Shown piece by piece: positions 52,553-59,132 of a stretch of DNA of 59,132 nt. Both the position numbers and the translations under genes were made by a program. The notes beneath the pieces were generated by a model that worked only from the letters and a program-made list of their open reading frames with translations, was not told the origin of the DNA and ran no database searches. Numbering within the stretch: the first letter of the stretch is position 1; every line of letters starts with the position of its first letter. Source of the DNA: an uncultured Saprospiraceae bacterium (GTDB lineage: Bacteria > Bacteroidota > Bacteroidia > Chitinophagales > Saprospiraceae); NCBI GenBank assembly GCA_938015805.1, contig CALLXF010000095.1, positions 1 through 59,132 on the forward strand, given 5' to 3'.

Positions 52553-54541
52553 CTAGAATTTTAAAATTTTAAAACTTGTTCGTCTATTCGTTTGATGCTC
52601 TTCTTCAGTGCAGTCATTACATTCGCAATAAACTGCGGGAATCTCCTTACCAAAACCTCTAGGAATCATCTGTGCTGTAGGGATACCTGTAGAGATTATA
52701 TAATTAACGGCAGACTGAGCTCTTTTCTGAGATAGATTTTGGTTATAGGCCTTATTACCACGGCAATCCGTATGCGACGATAATTCGATCACTAGCTGAG
52801 GATTATTTTTTAATATCTCGGACAGTTTATTCAAAGAAGGTTTAGCATCTGTTCTGATATCCCATTTTGCATAATCATAATAGATATTCTCTAATACTAT
52901 TTCCTTATCTGTAATCAGTCGATCTAAGGCTATCTCTACATTAATCGTTACAGCATTTTCTATCCCTGCAGGGGCTCTATTCTTAGAGCTGGTGGTGGCT
53001 ACATTATTTAAGTATCCCGACTTAGAAGCAAGCAATTTTATATCCACACCAGAAGGAACTTCTTCTATAAATCGACCATCCTGATCTGTAGTAAAACTGA
53101 GACGCTCGTTATTAAAAGATAACTCCACCTGAGCTCCCTCAAGCGTTTTTTTATCGACTAATTTACTTGTAGGATTATCAGGAATACTGTAGACATTATA
53201 TACTACTCTGCAAGCAAGGTATACCTTATAAGCTGGCTTTTTCTCCACTTCTTCTACAATCTCTTCTTTAACTTTTTCTTTTCTTCTTACTTCGAATCCA
53301 TAGATATCATCATTTGATTGGTAGTTACGAGATGAGGTAAAATATCCTTTCTGCAATACATCTCCTACATAAGTAGAAGTACGATCTACTACCAGTCCAA
53401 AATCATCCGTACCAGAATTTATCGGAGCTTTAAGATTTATAGGTGGAGCCCATGATCCGTTACTTCTCAGATAGGTTTTAAAAATATCCAGTCCTCCTAA
53501 TCCAGGTAAATAATCAGAAGAAAAATAAATAGTATCTCCATCAGAAGTCGGAAATTTCTCATTACCATCTGTGTTTATAGACTTGGGCATCGGCTCGGCC
53601 AGCGTCCATCCATTCTCATCTTTGAAAGAATAAAATAAATCATAAGTCTCAGATCCATCGTCCATTTTTACTGTAAATACTAAAACAGAATCATTTTCTA
53701 TCAAGGTAGGATGACCATAATTCCGTAACTCCTCTTGAAAAGCAAGTGGCTGAGGGTTAGTCCAGAAATTATTCTCTAACTGCGAGTATAAGATTTTGCA
53801 ATGAGCATCCGCTTCTTCTGTATCAGCAAAGCATCTCGTAAAATACACTTCCGTCTGATCCTTTGTAAAAGCGATGGTAGCTTCGTTATGTTCGGTGTTA
53901 AAATTACTTCCAAAGAGCTGTACAGGTCCCCCTTTCTTATTGACAATATATAGATCCGAAAAATTAGCTCCTGTCCAGTTGTATACCTCATCACTTAAAC
54001 CACCCTCTCTATCCGAGGAGAATACGATATAATTATTTTCGTATAATATGGGAGCATAATCAGAAAAATCAGTGTTAGATCCAAAATCGAATACTGTTGT
54101 TTCGTTGTGCTTATTCGGCTTAAGCCAATTAGAAGCCTGCCTACAAATATTAATTTCTCGAGTAACTTCAGGACGATTTCCTTCTAATCTAATTACCTCT
54201 TCAAAAGCTTTTATGGCAGCTTTATAATCTTCATTTTGCTTGAGAGCAAAACCCAAATTAAGATAGGCTTTAGAGCCATAATCTTTTTCTGCAGCTCTTT
54301 GATACCACTTCAGAGATGCTTTAAAATCATTCATAAAGGCATAAGACTTACCCATCAAAAATGCCATCCTAGCTTGATCAGACCTGCTCTCGCTCGACTC
54401 ATACTCGTCTGCTAACAATTCTACTGCCACTGCATATTGCTTAGCATCATAGGCTGCAGTACCATTCTTTATGGCCTTTGTAAAAGTGCAAGAGATTCCT
54501 ACAAAAACCAAGATTACAAAACAGGTGATTTCTCTTCTCAT
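52553..54541 (-). CDS. porE: PorE-like T9SS-associated lipoprotein (TPR, PD40, CRD, OmpA)
   Basis: 662 residues, close to PorE of Porphyromonas gingivalis (about 670). A lipoprotein signal ends VGISC (residue 18). TPR helices occupy about 25-135. PD40 propeller blades cover about 160-410, for example IVFSSDREGGLSDEVY and IYFSSDYLPGLGGLDIFK. A carboxypeptidase-regulatory-like beta domain (about 455-530) follows. The C-terminal OmpA domain has LSSHTDCRG and NLSQKRAQSAVNYI, with the Asp and Arg that bind diaminopimelate. PorE links the T9SS to peptidoglycan. Nearby sorting-domain cargo genes fit this role. Function is by architecture; other OmpA/PD40 paralogs exist in this phylum. Confidence 0.8.
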   Translation of the reverse strand: MRREITCFVILVFVGISCTFTKAIKNGTAAYDAKQYAVAVELLADEYESSESRSDQARMAFLMGKSYAFMNDFKASLKWYQRAAEKDYGSKAYLNLGFALKQNEDYKAAIKAFEEVIRLEGNRPEVTREINICRQASNWLKPNKHNETTVFDFGSNTDFSDYAPILYENNYIVFSSDREGGLSDEVYNWTGANFSDLYIVNKKGGPVQLFGSNFNTEHNEATIAFTKDQTEVYFTRCFADTEEADAHCKILYSQLENNFWTNPQPLAFQEELRNYGHPTLIENDSVLVFTVKMDDGSETYDLFYSFKDENGWTLAEPMPKSINTDGNEKFPTSDGDTIYFSSDYLPGLGGLDIFKTYLRSNGSWAPPINLKAPINSGTDDFGLVVDRTSTYVGDVLQKGYFTSSRNYQSNDDIYGFEVRRKEKVKEEIVEEVEKKPAYKVYLACRVVYNVYSIPDNPTSKLVDKKTLEGAQVELSFNNERLSFTTDQDGRFIEEVPSGVDIKLLASKSGYLNNVATTSSKNRAPAGIENAVTINVEIALDRLITDKEIVLENIYYDYAKWDIRTDAKPSLNKLSEILKNNPQLVIELSSHTDCRGNKAYNQNLSQKRAQSAVNYIISTGIPTAQMIPRGFGKEIPAVYCECNDCTEEEHQTNRRTSFKILKF

Positions 54542-54625
54542 ATCTACTCTTAAATTAAATGAGCTATAGTTATAAACCTAATTGTAGTGTAAATATTTTC
54601 TATTCTCACTTAAGCTTAACAAAAA

Positions 54626-54655
54626 AGCCCATTTGCAAATAATCACAAATGGGCT
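54626..54655 (-). terminator. rho-independent terminator of secDF
   Basis: AGCCCATTTG (54626-54635) pairs with CAAATGGGCT (54646-54655) around a 10-base loop. On the minus strand the stem is followed by TTTTT. It lies 22 bases after the secDF stop. Confidence 0.85.
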
Positions 54656-54677
54656 CTTCCTATATATTTAATTATTC

Positions 54678-57600
54678 TTATTCAGCATCAGTAGTAGATG
54701 ATGCTCTAGAAAAACTTCTTTTTGATTTTTTAGTAGCCGTAGCTGTACGTAACTTATCTGATAAATCTCTTACGATAGGTGTCGCAACAAATATAGAAGA
54801 ATAAGTACCTACTAAGATTCCTACCACTAGTGCAAACGCAAATCCTTTTATAGATCCTCCTCCGAATACTGCTAGTATGGTTACCATTAATAAAGTCGTT
54901 AATGACGTAATGATGGTTCTAGAGAAAGTACTATTTATGGCACCGTTAATGACTTCATCCTTAGACTTATTAGTATATATACCTAAGTCCTCTCTAATCC
55001 TATCAAACACAACCACAGTATCATTTATAGAGTAACCGATAACCGTAAGAATCGCTGCAATAAAAGCCTGGTCGATCTCCATGGAAAATGGTAATACTCC
55101 CCAGAATATAGAAAATATAGATAAAACGATAAGTGAATCATGGAATAATGCCGCAACCGCACCTAAACTATATTGCCATTTATTAAATCTGATAAAGATG
55201 TATAAGAAGATTAATAACAATGCAAATATTCCTGCGTATAGTGAACTTCTCTTAATATCATCTGCTATGGTAGGTCCTACCTTACTCGAACTGATAATAT
55301 GAGTTACATTTTTAGAATCTGGTAAAGCAAATTGCTCAGCCGAAACTGTAGTAGAGGTCACTTCTTTTATTCCTTTATAAAGCTCACCTAATACTATTCC
55401 CGAGGCTTCTTTGGTATTTTGATCTACCATAAACTCAGTTACGATCTGATACGTATTATCAGTACTTACTGCTTTTACTACTGGAGTCGTTTTAAAGTAT
55501 TTAGTTAAGCCATCTCTTAGGCTTTGAGCATCTGTAGGCTCTGCAAATTCTATAGTATAAGAGTATCCTCCTCTAAAATCTACTCCTAAATCAAAACCTC
55601 TAGTAAACATAGAAATTACTCCAGCTAACAAAATTACACCAGAAACAACATAGGCGATTTTTCTTTTTCCTAACCAGTCTATATTTAGATTAGCAAATGC
55701 ATTTTTTGAAAATCCAGTCCAGAAAGAGATATCTCTATCTTTAGATGTCCACCATTCTAATGTTAATCTTGATAATAAAACTGCAGTAAATAGAGATGAT
55801 AGCACACCTATGATTAACACCACTGCAAAACCTTTAATAGGCCCTAGGCCATAATATGCCAGTATACCTGCTACTAAAAGAGTCGTAACGTTTGCATCGA
55901 TAATAGCAGAATAGGAATTTTTAAAACCATCAGCAATAGAAGCTATGGTAGATTTACCCGCTCTAAGTTCCTCTCTTACCCTCTCATAAATAATTACGTT
56001 TGCATCTACCGCCATACCGATTGTAAGGATAATACCTGCAAATCCTGGCAACGTTAACACTGTTCCAAACGAAGCCAAAGCCCCAAAGATGAATAACATA
56101 TTAGCAAACAAGGCGATAATAGATACGATACCAGCACCTCCGTAATAAACAATCATAAATAATAGAACTAATAAAAATCCTACGATCATAGACCATAAAG
56201 AAGTCTTAATATTTTTTGCCCCTAACGATGGTCCGATACTAGAAGACTGTATAATACTGAGCTCCGCTGGAAGTTTACCTACCTCTAGCATTTTAGATAA
56301 TACTACTGCTTCTTGAACACTAAAGTTTCCTGAGATCGCTGTATTACCTCCGATAATCGGTCCGTTTACACTTGGAGCAGAAATAACTTCGTTATCTAAT
56401 ACGATCGCTACTGATCTTCTTTGTGGAGCAGCACGAGTAGTCATATCAGCCCACACTTTTGCACCTTCTGGTTTCATACTTAATGAAACTTCCACTTGTC
56501 CTGTAGTAGGATTTGTATTTTGACCTGCTGACTTGATAATATCACCTTCCAATGGAGCTTTATCCGTTCCAGGAATAGTTTTTATCATGTACAGCTGATA
56601 TAAATCCGTAAAGTTTTTATTCTCATCCTGAGTCGGCTTATCGCTAAGTAATAATTTAGAATTAGCAGGAAATAAAGCTTTTAATTCAGGGTTTCTTAAT
56701 ATTTTATTTAGTTCGGCAGTATCAGACTTAGCCACTGTTCCTAGGATAGCACCACCTGTTCTTCCCATATTTAATATAGATAGAAGAGGACCTTGATTTC
56801 CTAGTGGATCTACTCTATCCGTAATAGACATGGTCGAATCGATAACATTTCCTAATGTATCATATTGATAAGAATAAGAAGTATCCTGCATCATAACTCT
56901 CTCTGTAGAAATACCTGCTGCTGCTTTTAATCTTCTATCTGCCTCTTGGAAATATCCTCTTACACCTGGATCCTCAGCCTGATATACATCCCAAAACTCT
57001 AATGCAGCATTTGCCTGAAGAAACTCTTCTGCCCTTTTTGCATTATCGATACCTGGTAGCTCTGCTAAGATTAAATCTCTTCCCGCATCTAATGTAATAT
57101 TAGGTTGAGCTACTCCGATTTTATCAACTCTCTGTTTTAAACGATCAAAAGTATTTTTTACCGTTTCTTTTACCTTAGTATTTAGAAGTCTAATTACTTC
57201 TCCATCAGTTGTTTCTGTATTAATCTCTTCTCTAAGCGCAGGATTCTTTAGAAAAATACGCGATAACTTTACCCCTGTATTTAATTTTGCATACTCATCT
57301 TGAAAAAGAGAAACAAAATCCGACTGGGCACCACTCTGGGCAATCACTGCGTTATCTAGAGCTTTAATAAAGTTTGCATCAGGATTTCTTCCTGATAACT
57401 CATAAAGTAATTTCCTTACATTGACTTGCATCACAGCACTATATCCACCTTTAAGGTCAAGCCCAAGAGCTAGCTGACTTTTCTTTAAATCTGCGTAAGT
57501 ATATTTCTTTAGAAGTGGAATAGAAAAAATCACTTCACTAGACATAGAATCTAGGTATCGACTTTTAGCAATTTTCTGTTCTGATTCTGAGAAAGACATT

Positions 57601-57716
57601 GCGTAAGCTTCCGCATCTGCTTCGACTCGCTGAGTCGGCAACATGTATAAAAACTGCATTACCGTTACCAAAATCAATAGTACTAAAAACAGTTTAATTA
57701 ATCCTTTTCCTTGCAT
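54678..57716 (-). CDS. secDF: SecDF fusion protein translocase subunit
   Basis: 1012 residues from the ATG at 57716. SecD and SecF are fused, each half with six membrane segments and a large periplasmic P1 domain. ALGLDLKGGYSAVMQVNV is the SecD start motif, AVDANVIIYERVREELRAGKS the SecD channel motif, and FDLGVDFRGGYSYTIEF starts SecF. SINDTVVVFDRIREDL is the SecF channel motif. It uses the proton gradient to pull exported proteins through SecYEG. A longer frame back to 57797 is rejected because a -7 box lies at 57754-57761, inside that extension. Fused SecDF is usual in Bacteroidota. Confidence 0.95.
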   Translation of the reverse strand: MQGKGLIKLFLVLLILVTVMQFLYMLPTQRVEADAEAYAMSFSESEQKIAKSRYLDSMSSEVIFSIPLLKKYTYADLKKSQLALGLDLKGGYSAVMQVNVRKLLYELSGRNPDANFIKALDNAVIAQSGAQSDFVSLFQDEYAKLNTGVKLSRIFLKNPALREEINTETTDGEVIRLLNTKVKETVKNTFDRLKQRVDKIGVAQPNITLDAGRDLILAELPGIDNAKRAEEFLQANAALEFWDVYQAEDPGVRGYFQEADRRLKAAAGISTERVMMQDTSYSYQYDTLGNVIDSTMSITDRVDPLGNQGPLLSILNMGRTGGAILGTVAKSDTAELNKILRNPELKALFPANSKLLLSDKPTQDENKNFTDLYQLYMIKTIPGTDKAPLEGDIIKSAGQNTNPTTGQVEVSLSMKPEGAKVWADMTTRAAPQRRSVAIVLDNEVISAPSVNGPIIGGNTAISGNFSVQEAVVLSKMLEVGKLPAELSIIQSSSIGPSLGAKNIKTSLWSMIVGFLLVLLFMIVYYGGAGIVSIIALFANMLFIFGALASFGTVLTLPGFAGIILTIGMAVDANVIIYERVREELRAGKSTIASIADGFKNSYSAIIDANVTTLLVAGILAYYGLGPIKGFAVVLIIGVLSSLFTAVLLSRLTLEWWTSKDRDISFWTGFSKNAFANLNIDWLGKRKIAYVVSGVILLAGVISMFTRGFDLGVDFRGGYSYTIEFAEPTDAQSLRDGLTKYFKTTPVVKAVSTDNTYQIVTEFMVDQNTKEASGIVLGELYKGIKEVTSTTVSAEQFALPDSKNVTHIISSSKVGPTIADDIKRSSLYAGIFALLLIFLYIFIRFNKWQYSLGAVAALFHDSLIVLSIFSIFWGVLPFSMEIDQAFIAAILTVIGYSINDTVVVFDRIREDLGIYTNKSKDEVINGAINSTFSRTIITSLTTLLMVTILAVFGGGSIKGFAFALVVGILVGTYSSIFVATPIVRDLSDKLRTATATKKSKRSFSRASSTTDAE

Positions 57717-57753
57717 TCTGTATGTTGTTAAATATTTCTTTCTAAAATAGCCG

Positions 57754-57761
57754 CAAATATA
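57754..57761 (-). promoter_or_regulatory. -7 box TATATTTG for secDF
   Basis: On the minus strand TATATTTG followed by CGGC lies 37 bases upstream of the ATG at 57716. It fits TAnnTTTG and helps to fix the start. Confidence 0.55.
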
Positions 57762-58022
57762 CTGATTATAAGCCACAGAGAGGGCAATAATGACCATGTT
57801 TTAACCTCATAATATTATAGGATTTTTTAATGCATGACCATCGATCTCTCTGCAATTTATATATAACAATATTTTTTATACCTCTATTAGATTAATTCAA
57901 GATAATCATTCTTCTAAATTGATGGCTTAAAATCTAGACTAGTATGCTTCGATATTTATCTCTAAAACAGGTATCTAAGCTAAATTACAGGAAAGGTTTA
58001 CTTTAGTTTCTCTCCTAAAATA
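57762..58022. other. non-coding gap between divergent secDF and kbp
   Basis: The divergent start codons are 408 bases apart. Besides the two -7 boxes listed, the AT-rich interval shows no reading frame with protein-like text and no clear RNA structure. Confidence 0.5.
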
Positions 58023-58030
58023 TAGGTTTG
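58023..58030 (+). promoter_or_regulatory. -7 box TAGGTTTG for the kbp-like gene
   Basis: TAGGTTTG fits TAnnTTTG and lies 94 bases upstream of the ATG at 58125, leaving a fairly long leader. No -33 element is evident. Confidence 0.4.
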
Positions 58031-58124
58031 CGACTTTGTTTTGTGTCTTCTTTACAAAAAGGAACTAAATATTACAATTAATCCTTATAACTTTATATTA
58101 TTAATAAAATCAAAAAACAAGCAA

Positions 58125-58589
58125 ATGGGTTTATTTTCATTTTTAAAAAATGTTGGAAGAAAAGAATTAAAAGAAGATGTTGTTAAAGAAAGTGCGGCTG
58201 ATGTGGCTGTAGCCAATGCAAGAAAATCAAGACTTTTAGAGGATATTATTAGCAGCTCGGGCTTAGAAGTAGAAAACTTATCTGTAGATTATTCTGACGA
58301 AAAAGTAACGATCTATGGACAAACAGAAAGTCTAGATGACAAAGAAAAAGTGATCCTTATCGCTGGTAATGTCGATGGCGTAGGAACTGTAGATGATCGT
58401 TTATCTGTAGTTGCACCTCCTCAATCAACATTCCACGAAGTTAAATCTGGAGAAAGTCTATCTAAGATTGCCAAAGCTTATTACGGCGATCCTATGAAAT
58501 ACATGGAAATTTTTGAGGCTAACAAGCCAATGCTTTCTGACCCGGAAAAAATATATCCTGGACAAATGCTTAGAATTCCTAACGCATAG
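58125..58589 (+). CDS. kbp: BON-LysM protein, Kbp/YgaU-like potassium-binding protein
   Basis: 154 residues from ATG 58125; E. coli Kbp has 149. The start MGLFSFLKNVG matches the family. A BON domain (about 35-90, NVDGVGTVDDRL) is followed by a LysM domain (about 100-152) with FHEVKSGESLSKIAKAYYG and IFEANKPMLSDPEKIYPGQ. No signal peptide is present. Kbp is a cytoplasmic potassium sensor. The in-frame extension to 58041 is rejected because the conserved N-terminus begins at MGLF. The gene is monocistronic with its own terminator. Confidence 0.93.
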   Translation: MGLFSFLKNVGRKELKEDVVKESAADVAVANARKSRLLEDIISSSGLEVENLSVDYSDEKVTIYGQTESLDDKEKVILIAGNVDGVGTVDDRLSVVAPPQSTFHEVKSGESLSKIAKAYYGDPMKYMEIFEANKPMLSDPEKIYPGQMLRIPNA

Positions 58590-58617
58590 TTCTTTATAGA
58601 CTATAAAAATTAGAATT

Positions 58618-58651
58618 AACAAATACCTCAGATTTTTCTGGGGTATTTGTT
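58618..58651 (+). terminator. rho-independent terminator of the kbp-like gene
   Basis: A 14-bp stem with one G-U pair (58618-58631 with 58638-58651, AACAAATACCTCAG / CTGGGGTATTTGTT) closes a 6-base loop, followed by TTATT. It lies 28 bases after the stop. Confidence 0.88.
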
Positions 58652-58903
58652 TTATTAGAAGGTTAGGTTTAGACTGCTAGATACTGGATTGCTAGACTAT
58701 AAGCTGATTATTTTTAAAGATGGTTTTGAATATAAATGGAGGCTCTCTCTATTTGCTCAAGATTAAAAAAAGAAAATTGTTCTTAGAAGAATACTATTCA
58801 ATATTCTTTGATATTTATCTGATTAAACCTGAGTGCACTTTTGCCTGCATATCTCCCAAACCATAATTCCCCGAAACCTTAAAATCCTATCTCCTAAAAC
58901 CCT
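58652..58903. other. 252-bp spacer with no supported gene
   Basis: It contains TAGACTGCTAGATACTGGATTGCTAGAC-type short repeated words near 58668-58696 and CCTTAAAATCC/CCTAAAACCC text near 58877-58905, similar in style to the leaders near 600 and 1560. One 48-codon frame (58720-58866) was judged to be chance. Confidence 0.5.
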
Positions 58904-59132
58904 TTACCTTACTAAATATGCCACAGCCTTTATCTCTATCAAAAGATTAGGGTGCGGAAGTTGATGGACAGCGACTGTAGTGCGGGTCGGACCAGTGGCG
59001 TGATTAAAGAATGTTCCGTAGACTTCGTTATAACCTGTAAAGTCTTTCATATCTACTAAGAAAGTAGTGACATCTATGACATGAGATAGATCGGCATCCA
59101 TACTTTCTAAAAGACTTCCTATATTTTCTATA
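58904..59132 (-). CDS. RidA family protein (YjgF/UK114), 3' part; start beyond the window
   Basis: 76 residues are visible; the 5' end lies past position 59132. The frame reads [20 protein letters not shown], then [31 protein letters not shown] and [11 protein letters not shown] to the stop. GPTRTTV with the Arg and the IEIKAVAY C-terminus are RidA hallmarks; the Arg binds the carboxylate of imine/enamine intermediates. RidA deaminates reactive 2-aminoacrylate. Classical RidA has PARSxV and IEIEAIA here, so this may be one of the other Rid subfamilies. Confidence 0.85.
   Translation of the reverse strand, partial: IENIGSLLESMDADLSHVIDVTTFLVDMKDFTGYNEVYGTFFNHATGPTRTTVAVHQLPHPNLLIEIKAVAYLVR

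Noticed and set aside
57717-57797. N-terminal extension of SecDF
   Set aside because: The added residues (MVIIALSVAYNQYICGYF) are not family-like and a -7 box lies inside the extension.
58720-58866. 48-codon frame downstream of the kbp-like gene
   Set aside because: AT-rich with biased Lys/Leu/Tyr text, no homology signal and no promoter; chance is the simplest explanation.

Overview
The window comes from a low-GC member of the phylum Bacteroidota, probably a non-Bacteroidales, Saprospiria- or Cytophagia-like lineage. I infer this from four things. There are three large secreted proteins with type IX secretion (T9SS) C-terminal sorting domains. The gliding-associated ABC transporter GldA/GldF/GldG is present. 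Shine-Dalgarno sequences are largely absent. Many start sites are preceded by the Bacteroidota -7 box TAnnTTTG. No rRNA or tRNA gene, CRISPR array, insertion sequence or prophage was seen.

Layout. Positions 1-4555 hold an 8-bp tandem repeat array (13 units, cut by the window edge), a four-helix-bundle gene with a probable C-terminal frameshift, and an SOS-type pair: an SRAP/YedK-like DNA-protein crosslink protein followed by a short DnaE-type polymerase with a degenerate PHP domain. Both SOS genes carry related ACCGCTAA/ACCGTTAA-type leaders. Positions 4700-6742 hold a lipoprotein and a DEAH-family helicase. Positions 7142-14377 are mainly housekeeping: lycopene cyclase (minus), then folC, rarA and an acyltransferase (plus), a Nudix hydrolase (minus), and pyrE coupled to an M42 aminopeptidase. 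Positions 14472-22631 hold a DUF3179 lipoprotein, a minus-strand run (S9 peptidase, CdaA, M20 peptidase, FKBP, TrmD) and a lipoprotein plus MiaE.

Positions 22774-34875 are mostly minus strand and envelope-centred: a TPR/PD40/SPOR protein, a PopT-type (DUF368) undecaprenyl-phosphate translocase overlapping a secreted zinc phospholipase C-like gene, gldA-gldF-gldG-DUF4340, and DUF3098-uppP-truB. Positions 35007-39893 hold two ExbD-like genes, a beta-barrel protein and a tightly overlapping four-gene operon (secreted jelly-roll-like protein, GDPD lipoprotein, YheT-type hydrolase, lipoprotein). leuS follows. Positions 42873-54541 are a surface-protein block: a T9SS cargo protein, a small Cys-rich lipoprotein, an M4 thermolysin-like protease, a 1330-residue SprB-repeat adhesin and a PorE-like TPR/PD40/OmpA lipoprotein. 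The window ends with secDF, a Kbp/YgaU-like BON-LysM protein and the 3' end of a RidA-family gene.

Common theme (inference): much of the block is about building and exporting the cell surface. SecDF drives export to the periplasm, PorE-like and SPOR proteins tie the outer machinery to peptidoglycan, PopT and UppP recycle the lipid carrier, and the protease and adhesin are T9SS cargo. I did not find a clearly new multi-gene system. The most unusual items are the repeat-bracketed four-helix-bundle gene and its shared leaders with the SOS genes, the overlapping GDPD/YheT operon, and the pair of PD40 proteins that use different peptidoglycan-binding modules.
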